A stretch of 32,500 nucleotides of DNA from Pseudoalteromonas sp. NC201 (GTDB lineage: Bacteria; Pseudomonadota; Gammaproteobacteria; Enterobacterales; Alteromonadaceae): assembly GCF_002850255.1 (NCBI RefSeq), contig NZ_CP022522.1:1-32500 (forward strand), written 5' to 3'. Shown here one piece after another: positions 1-13,848 of the stretch. Under the pieces are notes generated by a model. The model made no database searches and was not told the DNA's origin. It worked only from the letters and a program-made list of their open reading frames with translations. The stretch's first letter is position 1; every line of letters starts with the position of its first letter. Made by a program: the position numbers and the translations under genes.

Positions 1-1401
1 GTGTATCTGTCGGTTTGGCAAAGTTGTTTATATGTTTTGCAAGATGAATTGCCATCTCAGCAATTTAGCATGTGGGTAAGACCACTACAGGCAGAAAGTA
101 CTGATGATACGCTAACTATCTATGCGCCAAATCGTTTTGTATTGGATTGGGTACGAGAAAAGTATCTCCACCGCATCAATGAACTGCTGATTGAGATCTG
201 TGGTGATGAAGCACCAGAGTTGCACTTTGATGTAGGCAGCAAACCTGTGTTAGCTGCACAACCAAGTGTGTCTAACGAAAAAGCCACAAGTGTAGGTCAT
301 GCAACCGATAATACGTCGATGCTGCAAGGCACTCAGCCAAAGATGGCAGAAAAAGTTGAGCCTGCACCTAAATCTTCGCACAAGGCTAATATTAAAGAGA
401 ATTACACTTTTGATAACTTTGTAGAAGGTAAATCTAACCAGCTGGCAAAAGCCGCTGCAACACAAGTTGCTGATAATCCAGGTTCTGCATTCAATCCCGT
501 ATTTATCTATGGTGGAACTGGTTTAGGTAAGACACACTTATTACATGCCGTGGGCAATGGTATTCTTGAACAAAAACCGGATGCAAAAATTGTTTATATG
601 CATTCAGAGCGGTTTGTTCAGGACATGGTTAAAGCACTACAAAATAATGCCATTGAAGAATTCAAGCGTTACTACCGTAGCGTTGATGCATTGATGATTG
701 ATGATATCCAATTCTTTGCAAACAAAGAGCGTTCGCAAGAAGAATTCTTCCATACTTTTAATGCGCTGCTTGAAGGCAACCAACAAATTATTCTAACTTC
801 TGACCGTTACCCTAAAGAAATAGAAGGGGTTGAGGACCGACTGAAGTCGCGTTTTGGTTGGGGGTTAACTATTGCTATTGAGCCACCAGAATTAGAGACT
901 CGCGTTGCTATCCTAATGAAGAAAGCGCAGCAAAGTAATATTAACTTGCCACACGAAGTTGCCTTTTTTATTGCGAAGAAATTACGCTCTAATGTGCGAG
1001 AGTTAGAAGGTGCGTTAAACCGCGTGATAGCTAATGCCAACTTCACTGGTCGCCCAATTTCTATCGATTTTGTTAAAGAAGCGCTACGCGACTTATTAGC
1101 GCTACAAGACAAACTCGTTACCATCGATAATATCCAGCGCACCGTGGCGGAATATTATCGAATACGTGTTTCTGACTTATTGTCAAAACGTCGTAGCCGT
1201 TCAGTTGCAAGACCAAGACAAGTTGCCATGGCATTGTCTAAAGAACTGACAAACCACAGCTTACCAGAAATAGGTGATGCATTTGGTGGCCGCGACCATA
1301 CCACCGTGTTACACGCGTGTAGAAAAGTAAAAGCACTTCGTGATGAAAGTCATGAGGTAAAAGAAGATTATCAAAACTTAATTAGAACGCTGTCTTCTTA
1401 A
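1..1401 (+). CDS. dnaA: Chromosomal replication initiator DnaA
   Basis: DnaA binds DnaA boxes at oriC and opens the origin for replisome loading. The 466-residue product aligns from its first residue with E. coli DnaA (xxLSxWQxC near the start, then [13 protein letters not shown]), so the GTG at base 1 is the natural start and nothing is missing. Domain I spans about residues 1-75, a variable linker about 76-130, and the AAA+ domain follows with Walker A GGTGLGKT (171-178) and Walker B LMIDD (231-235). Domain IV carries the DnaA-box-binding signature RDHTTV (431-436). It is followed 10 nt later by dnaN, giving the classical dnaA-dnaN-recF-gyrB operon. The promoter and oriC would lie upstream, outside the window. 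Identification is secure. Confidence 0.98.
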   Translation: MYLSVWQSCLYVLQDELPSQQFSMWVRPLQAESTDDTLTIYAPNRFVLDWVREKYLHRINELLIEICGDEAPELHFDVGSKPVLAAQPSVSNEKATSVGHATDNTSMLQGTQPKMAEKVEPAPKSSHKANIKENYTFDNFVEGKSNQLAKAAATQVADNPGSAFNPVFIYGGTGLGKTHLLHAVGNGILEQKPDAKIVYMHSERFVQDMVKALQNNAIEEFKRYYRSVDALMIDDIQFFANKERSQEEFFHTFNALLEGNQQIILTSDRYPKEIEGVEDRLKSRFGWGLTIAIEPPELETRVAILMKKAQQSNINLPHEVAFFIAKKLRSNVRELEGALNRVIANANFTGRPISIDFVKEALRDLLALQDKLVTIDNIQRTVAEYYRIRVSDLLSKRRSRSVARPRQVAMALSKELTNHSLPEIGDAFGGRDHTTVLHACRKVKALRDESHEVKEDYQNLIRTLSS

Positions 1402-1411
1402 GGGTTAAATG

Positions 1412-2515
1412 ATGCAAATAACGATTCCAAGAGAACTATTTTTAAAGCCACTGGTACAGGTGTCGGGTGCCATTGAGCGCAAACATACACTGCCTATTTT
1501 GTCTAATGTATTGCTAGAAGTGAAAAATGGCGCGTTACATATGACAGGTACAGATTTAGAGATAGAGCTTGTTGCATCTGTTGCCCTTGAAACCAATGTG
1601 CCAGACGCCAAGATCACTTTGCCTGCAAAAAAACTCCTAGATATTTGTAAGAGCTTGCCTGATAACTCTGATTTAGTGCTAAGTAGCCAAGAGCATCAAC
1701 TGCTACTGACTAGCGGTCAAAGTCGCTTTTCTTTGACAACCTTAGCTGCTGAAGATTTCCCTAATCTTGAAGAGTGGGATGGTGAGGTTGAGTTTGCCAT
1801 AACGCGTTTAGAGCTTAGAAAATTGCTAGAAGCAACGCATTTCTCAATGGCTAACCAAGACGTACGTTACTATTTAAATGGTATGTCGTTTGAAGTAGAT
1901 AATAATGAAATTAAAACGGTAGCCACTGATGGTCACCGTTTGGCAATTGCGCAGCAAAAATTACCAGAGTCATTGCAAACGCAACGTCAATTGATCATTC
2001 CTCGTAAGGGCGTGCAAGAGATCATGCGCTTACTGCCTGCGGATGATGAAACTATCACCATTCAATTTGGCGCTAATCATGTGCGTATCATCGACAGCGA
2101 ATTTACTTTTACGAGTAAGCTGGTGGATGGGCGATTCCCTGATTATCGTCGCGTATTACCTCGTGGCGGGGACAAGTTGGTTACCGCAAATCGCGATTGG
2201 CTACGTAGTGCATTTCAGCGCGTATCTATTCTTTCTAACGAGAAGTTTCGTGGCGTGCGATTGAATCTGAGTAATGGGCAATTAAAAATTAGTGCCAATA
2301 ACCCAGAGCAGGAGCAAGCTGAAGAAATTGTTGAGGTAGGTTACCAAGGCGATGATCTTGAAGTTGGTTTTAACGTTTCTTACTTATTAGACGTGTTAAA
2401 TACAATAAAGTCAGAAGATGTACAATTTACGCTTTCTGATGCGAACAGCAGTGCGCTTATTGAAGCCGCTGGTGACGAACATGCAATGTATGTAGTTATG
2501 CCGATGCGTTTATAG
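1412..2515 (+). CDS. dnaN: DNA polymerase III beta sliding clamp
   Basis: DnaN is the ring-shaped processivity clamp for DNA polymerase III. The product has the three-fold repeated clamp architecture, with conserved segments such as KHTLPILSNVLLEV and TGTDLEIEL near the N-terminus, and ends in the typical VMPMRL. Two adjacent ATGs exist, at 1409 and 1412. The second is preferred because AAGGG (1400-1404) then sits 7 nt upstream and the protein (MQITIPRE...) lines up with E. coli MKFTVERE; the first would add one Met. The length of 367 residues matches the family (366 in E. coli). It lies between dnaA and recF, with only 4 nt before recF, so co-transcription is likely. Confidence 0.97.
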   Translation: MQITIPRELFLKPLVQVSGAIERKHTLPILSNVLLEVKNGALHMTGTDLEIELVASVALETNVPDAKITLPAKKLLDICKSLPDNSDLVLSSQEHQLLLTSGQSRFSLTTLAAEDFPNLEEWDGEVEFAITRLELRKLLEATHFSMANQDVRYYLNGMSFEVDNNEIKTVATDGHRLAIAQQKLPESLQTQRQLIIPRKGVQEIMRLLPADDETITIQFGANHVRIIDSEFTFTSKLVDGRFPDYRRVLPRGGDKLVTANRDWLRSAFQRVSILSNEKFRGVRLNLSNGQLKISANNPEQEQAEEIVEVGYQGDDLEVGFNVSYLLDVLNTIKSEDVQFTLSDANSSALIEAAGDEHAMYVVMPMRL

Positions 2516-2519
2516 AGTT

Positions 2520-3608
2520 ATGAGTTTAACTCACCTTAGCCTCAATGCGTTTCGAAACATTGAGGCGATGGCGCTTTCACCTAGCAATGCCGTTAATGTC
2601 ATTCTGGGTGAAAATGGTAGCGGTAAAACCAGTCTGCTCGAAGCCATTTACTTTCTCTCCAGTGGTAAATCTTTCCGTACCAATCTGCAAAAATTAATGA
2701 TCAAGCATGAGGCTTCTCATTGCGTTGTTCATGCTAAAAAACAACTACATAACTTGTCTATACCGCTTGGTATTAGTAAATATACCAGTGGTGAAACTAA
2801 GCTTCGAATTCAGGGGCAGGCAAGCCGGAAAGTGGCAGAATTAGCACAGGTTTTACCTGTTCAAGTTATTACACCAGAAAGCTATGAGCTGTTTTTTGGT
2901 GGTCCAAAAGAGCGTCGTAAGTTTCTTGATTTAGGTGTGTTCCACGTGGAACATCAGTTCTATTCCACATGGAAAATGTTTAATCAGGTGCTCAAGCAAC
3001 GTAACGCTTTATTGAAATCTAAACCGAGAGATCTCCAATCCCAGCTAAGTTATTGGGATAAGGAGTTTGTACGCCTTGCTGAGCAAATAAATATGTTTAG
3101 AGAGGCTTATATAGGTAGGTTTCAGACGCATTTTTTTGATAAGATAGGGGATATAAGCCCTATATTTAAAGGCCTTGAAATTCGCTTTCAAGCGGGCTGG
3201 AAGGGGGAACTAGCTGAGGTATTAACAAATCAGTTAGAGCGAGATGTAAAACTTGGCTATACAAGTAAGGGGCCGCATAAGGCTGACTTTAACTTTTATA
3301 CTCAAGGAAACAGCGTAGAACATATTTTTTCTCGTGGCCAACTCAAGCTCTTACTGTATGCACTTAAAGTAATGCAAAACAGTTTGATTGACCAAGAGAG
3401 TAATAAGCAGTCAATTTTGCTTATTGATGATTTACCTTCGGAGCTTAGTGAAGATACTAAGGTGGCGGTATCGCGTCTGTTGGCGCAATGTCAGTCACAG
3501 CTGTTTATCACTGCTATTACTCCAGAAAGTATTGCCGCCGTTATTGAACCAATGGAACGTGAAATTAAAATGTTCCACGTGGAACATGGCAGCTTAATAA
3601 CAAAATAA
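2520..3608 (+). CDS. recF: DNA replication and repair ATPase RecF
   Basis: RecF is an SMC-like ATPase that, with RecO and RecR, loads RecA at single-strand gaps. The 362-residue product shows Walker A GENGSGKT at residues 30-37, an ABC-signature-like segment SRGQLKLLLYALK and a Walker B region ILLIDDLPSELS near the C-terminus. Its length is typical (357 in E. coli). It starts 4 nt after dnaN, and its TAA (3606-3608) lies 12 nt before the gyrB ATG. The gene is unusual in carrying two copies of a perfect 16-bp palindrome matching parS (2938-2953 and 3571-3586). Both are read in the same frame and give the peptide FHVEH, so the gene seems to have been shaped both for the protein and for chromosome segregation. 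Confidence 0.96.
   Translation: MSLTHLSLNAFRNIEAMALSPSNAVNVILGENGSGKTSLLEAIYFLSSGKSFRTNLQKLMIKHEASHCVVHAKKQLHNLSIPLGISKYTSGETKLRIQGQASRKVAELAQVLPVQVITPESYELFFGGPKERRKFLDLGVFHVEHQFYSTWKMFNQVLKQRNALLKSKPRDLQSQLSYWDKEFVRLAEQINMFREAYIGRFQTHFFDKIGDISPIFKGLEIRFQAGWKGELAEVLTNQLERDVKLGYTSKGPHKADFNFYTQGNSVEHIFSRGQLKLLLYALKVMQNSLIDQESNKQSILLIDDLPSELSEDTKVAVSRLLAQCQSQLFITAITPESIAAVIEPMEREIKMFHVEHGSLITK
2938..2953. promoter_or_regulatory. parS centromere-like site 1 (ParB binding), inside recF
   Basis: The sequence TGTTCCACGTGGAACA is a perfect 16-bp palindrome. It matches the chromosomal parS consensus of gammaproteobacteria such as Pseudomonas (TTCCACGTGGAA core). ParB nucleates here and ParA segregates the origin region. 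An identical copy occurs at 3571. parA and parB are not in the window; they commonly lie just upstream of dnaA. Confidence 0.88.
3571..3586. promoter_or_regulatory. parS centromere-like site 2 (ParB binding), 3' end of recF
   Basis: This is a second exact copy of TGTTCCACGTGGAACA, 633 bp from the first, near the 3' end of recF and about 35 bp before the gyrB start. The palindrome extends by one more base pair (A...T flanks). Two identical 16-bp palindromes in one gene are far beyond chance. Position within about 4 kb of the origin is typical for parS. Confidence 0.88.
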
Positions 3609-6038
<2,430 letters not shown>

Positions 6039-6053
6039 ACTCAAACATCTAGT

Positions 6054-6082
6054 AAAAAGGAGGGATTTTCCCTCCTTTTTTT
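6054..6082 (+). terminator. Rho-independent terminator after gyrB
   Basis: Stem AAAAAGGAGGGA pairs perfectly with TCCCTCCTTTTT around a TTT loop and is followed by more T residues. It lies 16 nt after the gyrB stop and closes the dnaA-dnaN-recF-gyrB operon. Confidence 0.85.
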
Positions 6083-6094
6083 ATGCTTTAAAGC

Positions 6095-6123
6095 TTAAAA
6101 CCCTCCTGCGCTCGCGGTATACT
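6095..6123 (+). promoter_or_regulatory. Candidate sigma70 promoter of glyQS
   Basis: TATACT (6118-6123) is a good -10 element. TTAAAA (6095-6100) is a four-of-six -35 match with a 17-nt spacer. It sits between the gyrB terminator and glyQ, the only place a glyQS promoter can be. The 5' leader would be about 85 nt. Confidence 0.4.
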
Positions 6124-6214
6124 GAGCATAATTTTCAATCATTGAATCGAGCGTAAGCGCCAAATTACTGCAGGCGTTTACATACGATAAGTACCAGATA
6201 AAAATAAGCCAACT

Positions 6215-7117
6215 ATGCAAAAATACGATATCAAAACCTTCCAAGGTTTGATCCTGGCTTTACAGGATTACTGGGCGCAGCAAGGCTGTGTTGTAGCTCA
6301 ACCTTTAGATATGGAAGTTGGTGCGGGTACATTCCACCCGATGACCTTCCTTAAGTCCATTGGTCCTGAGCCAATGTCGAGCGCATACGTACAACCTTGT
6401 CGCCGCCCGACGGATGGTCGCTATGGTGAAAACCCTAACCGTCTTCAGCATTACTACCAATTCCAAGTTGTTTTGAAGCCATCGCCTGAGAATATTCAGG
6501 AGCTCTACCTAGGCTCTCTAGAAGCGTTGGGCATTGATACATTAACGCACGAAGTACGTTTTGTTGAAGACAACTGGGAGTCACCAACGCTAGGTGCTTG
6601 GGGATTAGGTTGGGAAGTATGGTTGAATGGCATGGAAGTGACTCAGTTTACTTACTTCCAGCAAGTTGGCGGTATTGAATGCTCACCGGTAACGGGTGAA
6701 ATTACGTATGGTTTAGAGCGCCTTGCAATGTATATACAAGGTGTAGATAGCATTTATGATCTCGTTTGGACAGATGGTCCAATGGGACGCGTAACTTATG
6801 GTGACGTGTTCATGCAAAACGAGATAGAACAGTCGACATATAACTTTGAATATGCGGATGTAGAGGCATTATTCAAGCAGTTTGACCAGTGTGAAAAAGA
6901 AAGCGAAAAGCTAATCGAAGCAGGGCTTCCTCTACCAGCTTATGAGCAGGTAATGAAGGCATCTCATGCATTTAACCTGTTAGACGCACGTCATGCTATC
7001 TCAGTAACTGAGCGTCAGCGCTATATATTAAGAGTTCGTGCTTTATCAAAAGCCTGTGCACAGGCTTACTATGACGCACGTGAAGCACTTGGCTTCCCGC
7101 TTTGTAAGGATAAATAA
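6215..7117 (+). CDS. glyQ: Glycyl-tRNA synthetase alpha subunit
   Basis: GlyQ is the alpha subunit of the bacterial heterotetrameric (alpha2beta2) class II glycyl-tRNA synthetase and carries the site that activates glycine. The 300-residue product has the very conserved N-terminus with [17 protein letters not shown], then [25 protein letters not shown] and [13 protein letters not shown], all hallmarks of the family. Its length matches E. coli (303). The TAA stop shares one base with the ATG of glyS (TAATG, 7115-7119), so the subunits are translationally coupled, consistent with 1:1 stoichiometry. Confidence 0.98.
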   Translation: MQKYDIKTFQGLILALQDYWAQQGCVVAQPLDMEVGAGTFHPMTFLKSIGPEPMSSAYVQPCRRPTDGRYGENPNRLQHYYQFQVVLKPSPENIQELYLGSLEALGIDTLTHEVRFVEDNWESPTLGAWGLGWEVWLNGMEVTQFTYFQQVGGIECSPVTGEITYGLERLAMYIQGVDSIYDLVWTDGPMGRVTYGDVFMQNEIEQSTYNFEYADVEALFKQFDQCEKESEKLIEAGLPLPAYEQVMKASHAFNLLDARHAISVTERQRYILRVRALSKACAQAYYDAREALGFPLCKDK

Positions 7118-9186
7118 TGTCGACTGAAAACTTACTCGTAGAAATTGGTACCGAAGAGCTACCACCAAAGGCGTTACGCAACCTTGCTGAGTCATTCGCA
7201 GAAAATACTAGGCAAGAGCTAGAAGCATTAGAGCTTAGCCATGAAGGCGTGAGCTGGTATGCATCACCTCGTCGCTTAGGCATTCAAGTTAAAGCATTAC
7301 AAACGCAACAAGCCGACAAAGTGGTTGAAAAGCGTGGTCCAGCTATTCAGGCGGCATTTGACGCCGATGGTAACGCGACTAAAGCGGCGCTAGGTTGGGC
7401 TCGTGGTTGTGGTATTGATATTAATGATGCTGAGCGTTTAGAAACTGATAAAGGCACTTGGCTGCTACACAAGGCGAAAGTAGAGGGGCAACAGACCTTA
7501 GCGTTACTAAGCGATGTGATCAACAAAGCATTGGCTAAGTTACCTATTCCAAAGCCGATGCGCTGGGGTGCGAACAAGACGCAATTTATCCGTCCTGTGC
7601 ATACTGTGGCTGCACTACTTGGTAGTCAACAAGTTGAAGGTGAAGTGCTAGGTAAAGCCATCAGCAATGAGTTGCAAGGACATCGCTTCCATCACCCTGA
7701 GCGTGTTCGTGTTGAACATGCTGATGATAGCCATGCAGTGCTAAAAGGCGCATACGTTATTGCGGATTATGAAGCACGTAAAGCGTTAATTCGAGGCCAA
7801 ATTGAAGCTGAAGCTGAAAAGCTCGGCGCGCAAGTAGCGATGGATGAAGATCTTCTTGAAGAAGTTACATCACTAGTCGAGTGGCCAGTAACTTTAGTTG
7901 CATCTTTTGAAGAAGCCTTCTTGCAAGTGCCTGATGAAGCACTTATCTACACCATGAAAGACGACCAAAAATACTTTCCACTGTTAGATAAGCAAGGCAA
8001 CTTGATCAACAAGTTCTTGTTTGTTTCTAATATTGAAAGTAAAGATCCGAGCGTAGTGATCTCGGGTAACGAGAAAGTGGTTCGTCCACGTCTGGCAGAT
8101 GCTCAGTTCTTCTTTGAAACGGATAAGAAGAAAACGCTGGAAAGTCGTCTTGAGTCACTTGATTCAGTGTTATTTCAGAAGCAGCTTGGCACACTAAAAG
8201 ACAAGTCAGAGCGTATCTCGGCACTCGCTGGTTTTATTGCGGAGCAGCTTGGTGCTGATAAGGCATTAGCAGAGCGTGCCGGTTTACTAAGTAAAACGGA
8301 TTTAATGACTGAAATGGTCATGGAATTTACTGACGTTCAGGGCGTGATGGGTATGCATTACGCGCGCATTGATGGCGAAGCGGAAGAAGTCGCACTAGCA
8401 CAAAATGAGCAATATATGCCGCGTTTTGCTGGTGATAATCTACCGTCTAACCCAATCAGTTTTGCTGTGGCGCTTGCGGATAAGTTTGATACTCTGGTTG
8501 GCATTTTTGGTATCGGCCAGACACCAAAAGGCGATAAAGACCCGTTTGCACTTCGTCGTGCTGCCATCGGCGCATTGCGTATCATGGTAGAAAAAGAACT
8601 ACCATTAGACATTCAGGATATCGTTGCCAAAGCAATGACGTTATTCGGTGATAAGCTAAGCAATGCAAATGTTGCCGATGAAGTGGTTGAGTTTATGTTA
8701 GGTCGTTTCCGTGCCTGGTACCAAGATGAAGGTATCAGCGTGGATGTGATCCAAGCAGTACTTGCAAGACGTCCAACGAGCCCAGTTGATTTTGATCGCC
8801 GAGTAAAAGCGGTTAGTCACTTTAGAACGTTGGCGGAAGCTGAAGCGTTAGCTGCTGCCAATAAGCGTGTAAACAACATTCTAGCGAAGAATAACGTCGC
8901 GTCAGAAGCTGCGGTGGAGAGTTCACTCCTGCAAGAAGAAGCTGAGCAAACATTGGCTGCACAAGTTGCTGCGTTAACTGCTGAGCTTGCACCTGTTTAC
9001 GCTGAAGGTGATTATCAAACTGCACTGACGCGTTTAGCAAGTTTACGTGAAGCAGTAGATAACTTCTTTGATAATGTTATGGTAATGGCGGACGATGAAG
9101 CGGTTAAAGCCAATCGTTTAGCGCTACTTGGTCAGTTAAGTAAGTTATTCCTTAATACTGCAGATATTTCAGTGTTACAAAACTAA
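7117..9186 (+). CDS. glyS: Glycyl-tRNA synthetase beta subunit
   Basis: GlyS is the beta subunit of heterotetrameric glycyl-tRNA synthetase and supplies tRNA recognition. The 689-residue protein has the usual length (689 in E. coli). It starts with [14 protein letters not shown], contains [11 protein letters not shown] and the DPFALRRAA motif, and ends in an alpha-helical DALR-like anticodon-binding region. Its start overlaps the glyQ stop by one base. A hairpin terminator follows 10 nt after the stop. No frameshift or missing segment was seen. Confidence 0.97.
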   Translation: MSTENLLVEIGTEELPPKALRNLAESFAENTRQELEALELSHEGVSWYASPRRLGIQVKALQTQQADKVVEKRGPAIQAAFDADGNATKAALGWARGCGIDINDAERLETDKGTWLLHKAKVEGQQTLALLSDVINKALAKLPIPKPMRWGANKTQFIRPVHTVAALLGSQQVEGEVLGKAISNELQGHRFHHPERVRVEHADDSHAVLKGAYVIADYEARKALIRGQIEAEAEKLGAQVAMDEDLLEEVTSLVEWPVTLVASFEEAFLQVPDEALIYTMKDDQKYFPLLDKQGNLINKFLFVSNIESKDPSVVISGNEKVVRPRLADAQFFFETDKKKTLESRLESLDSVLFQKQLGTLKDKSERISALAGFIAEQLGADKALAERAGLLSKTDLMTEMVMEFTDVQGVMGMHYARIDGEAEEVALAQNEQYMPRFAGDNLPSNPISFAVALADKFDTLVGIFGIGQTPKGDKDPFALRRAAIGALRIMVEKELPLDIQDIVAKAMTLFGDKLSNANVADEVVEFMLGRFRAWYQDEGISVDVIQAVLARRPTSPVDFDRRVKAVSHFRTLAEAEALAAANKRVNNILAKNNVASEAAVESSLLQEEAEQTLAAQVAALTAELAPVYAEGDYQTALTRLASLREAVDNFFDNVMVMADDEAVKANRLALLGQLSKLFLNTADISVLQN

Positions 9187-9196
9187 TTGCTGATAC

Positions 9197-9221
9197 AAAA
9201 GCCAGCAATTGCTGGCTTTTT
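9197..9221 (+). terminator. Rho-independent terminator after glyS
   Basis: Perfect 10-bp stem AAAAGCCAGC / GCTGGCTTTT around an AATT loop, ending in a T run. It is 10 nt after the glyS stop and about 36 nt before the lipoprotein gene, separating the two transcription units. The A/T flanks make it usable on either strand. Confidence 0.8.
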
Positions 9222-9257
9222 GCTGATTGGTAAAAGCAAGTAAAAGGCAGTCTAGCT

Positions 9258-9704
9258 ATGATTAAAAAACAAGGGGCAATGGCGATTGCGCTATTAGCAC
9301 TTACCGCTTGTAGTAGTAACTTTCAATTGCCAACAACGTCAACTTCACCGGTAGTTGCTGGAGAGTTGGATAAGACAATGTATTTACGCGGTGACTTCAC
9401 TCTGTGGGATGCCGAACCTCAGTATCGCTTTGAAGAAACACAACCGGGGATCTACGCAACAAAAGCAAGATTCATGAGCCCAGGTAAAGTGTATGAATTT
9501 AAAATTGCTGATGAGCAGTGGAGTGAAGGCTACAACTGTGGCTATAAGAGTGAAGGGCAGTTAACGCTAGGACAACCGCTGGTCGCGGATTGTAACACGG
9601 TGTATAACTACTTTAGCTTTAAGCCAAGTAAAAAAGGTTGGTACGAAATCCGCTTAGATTATCGTAATCCTCGCTCACCAAAGGTGGTGATTGTAAAATC
9701 TTAA
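9258..9704 (+). CDS. Small lipoprotein with starch-binding/pullulanase-like beta-sandwich pattern
   Basis: I do not recognise a named family. The 148-residue product has a short positively charged N-terminus, a hydrophobic stretch and a lipobox LTAC (15-18), so it is probably lipidated at Cys18 and held in the inner or outer membrane. The mature part contains YLRGDFTLWD, a central GIYATKARF and KVYEFKIADEQW. That pattern (xLRGxFxxW ... YxFKIA) resembles the Ig-like beta-sandwich in front of bacterial pullulanases and alpha-amylases (CBM48/E-set type). Two cysteines (in YNCGYK and ADCNT) could form a disulfide. No catalytic domain is attached. Flanking terminators suggest it is monocistronic. 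A carbohydrate-related role is inference only. Confidence 0.7.
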   Translation: MIKKQGAMAIALLALTACSSNFQLPTTSTSPVVAGELDKTMYLRGDFTLWDAEPQYRFEETQPGIYATKARFMSPGKVYEFKIADEQWSEGYNCGYKSEGQLTLGQPLVADCNTVYNYFSFKPSKKGWYEIRLDYRNPRSPKVVIVKS

Positions 9705-9728
9705 AAAAGCGGCATCAGCCGCTTTTTT
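9703..9728. terminator. Bidirectional hairpin terminator between lipoprotein gene and tusA
   Basis: GCGGC / GCCGC stem with ATCA loop, flanked by A6 on the left and T6 on the right, beginning at the lipoprotein stop codon. The symmetry lets it end both the plus-strand lipoprotein gene and the converging minus-strand tusA gene. Confidence 0.75.
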
Positions 9729-9772
9729 ATTGTCTATGACTCATGAGTTCAAACAGTGTGTTAAAGAGGAGA

Positions 9773-10012
9773 TCACTGACCTTTCTTAATCACATATTTG
9801 TAAGGAGATTCGGCCACTGCTTTGGCAACCAAAGTGTGATCCATAAATTCACAGAAGCTCGGAATGTCCCTTGTCGTTGATGGATCATCTGCGATAACTA
9901 ACAACGTCTCACCTAAGTTCATCCGTCTCACCATGCCTCTAATCATCATTACCGGCTCCGGACAACGTAAGCCTACTGCATCTAAGGTGTGGTCGGTATT
10001 ATCAAAACTCAT
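9773..10012 (-). CDS. tusA: Sulfur carrier protein TusA
   Basis: TusA accepts persulfide sulfur from IscS and passes it to TusBCD for 2-thiolation of tRNA wobble uridines; it also serves molybdopterin and iron-sulfur metabolism. The 79-residue product has the family's defining LRCPEPVMM motif with acceptor Cys17, preceded by DHTLDAVG, and then [20 protein letters not shown]. This is very close to E. coli TusA (81 residues). It is a stand-alone gene on the minus strand between a lipoprotein gene and fadA, with its own likely promoter at 10057-10086. Confidence 0.95.
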   Translation of the reverse strand: MSFDNTDHTLDAVGLRCPEPVMMIRGMVRRMNLGETLLVIADDPSTTRDIPSFCEFMDHTLVAKAVAESPYKYVIKKGQ

Positions 10013-10056
10013 TGTGGGTGGCCTTGTTAGTTACGTTGTTAGTGACGAAAACTGCT

Positions 10057-10086
10057 ATTTTAACCGCATGTTGTAAGTAAGCTCAA
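10057..10086 (-). promoter_or_regulatory. Candidate sigma70 promoter of tusA
   Basis: On the minus strand, TTGAGC (complement of 10081-10086) is 18 nt from TAAAAT (complement of 10057-10062), a five-of-six -10 match. It lies about 45 nt upstream of the tusA ATG. A direct repeat CTCAAGT (10082-10088 and 10097-10103) overlaps the -35 side. Prediction only. Confidence 0.35.
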
Positions 10087-10136
10087 GTTTGGATAACTCA
10101 AGTCTTAGCCAACCGAGGTGAGGTAAATGCGGGTAA

Positions 10137-10170
10137 TAAAAAAGGCAAAACAGCTGTGCCGTTTTGCCTT
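10137..10170 (-). terminator. Rho-independent terminator after fadA
   Basis: Read on the minus strand, the 10-bp stem AAGGCAAAAC / GTTTTGCCTT with a 9-nt loop is followed by a run of T residues (A run at 10137-10143 on the plus strand). It is about 65 nt past the fadA stop and closes the fadBA operon. Confidence 0.75.
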
Positions 10171-10234
10171 GGTCACCAAGTTGAAGTTGTGTGCTGGTAT
10201 TGTCTTATAAAAGCCCAGTACCAGCTGGTTGGAA

Positions 10235-13568
<3,334 letters not shown>

Positions 13569-13848
13569 ACATGTTCTCCCGTGCTTTACACTGGTACGAT
13601 GAGTTGTAATTTCAATCAGTGTGGATCCTTTGGCGGCAAATTGCAATGAAAAATTTACCGCACATTTACTGAAATACCTGAGTCGGTTTGCTATGGTGGC
13701 TTAACGCACCTCGCATTTAGTGTCATTTATGAGCATGCTCGCAAGTGACAAGCCGAGTTTTGGTCTTCAGCGCCATCTTTAGATAAGCATAATTTGGCTG
13801 TATTTCAATTTAGGTGTGTATTCTTTTGGCAGATAAAAAAGGGTTTGC
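13569..13848. other. Divergent intergenic region fadB / slt (280 bp)
   Basis: This is the longest gene-free stretch of the window and must hold the promoters of fadBA (minus) and slt (plus). Seen in it: the FadR-like site at 13589-13605, a 10-bp perfect palindrome GAGCATGCTC near 13730, and an AAGGG ribosome-binding site at 13839-13843 for slt. A weak TTGGCT (13794) / TATTCT (13819) pair with a 19-nt spacer is the best plus-strand promoter candidate. No small ORF or RNA gene stands out. Confidence 0.5.
13589..13605 (-). promoter_or_regulatory. Candidate FadR operator upstream of fadBA
   Basis: CACTGGTACGATGAGTT contains CTGGTACGA, identical over nine bases to the E. coli fadB operator as I recall it (ATCTGGTACGACCAGAT); 12 of 17 positions agree overall. 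It lies 21-37 nt upstream of the fadB start, where a bound repressor could block transcription. FadR repression relieved by long-chain acyl-CoA is known for fadBA in E. coli; here it is inferred. The second half-site is weak. Confidence 0.45.
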
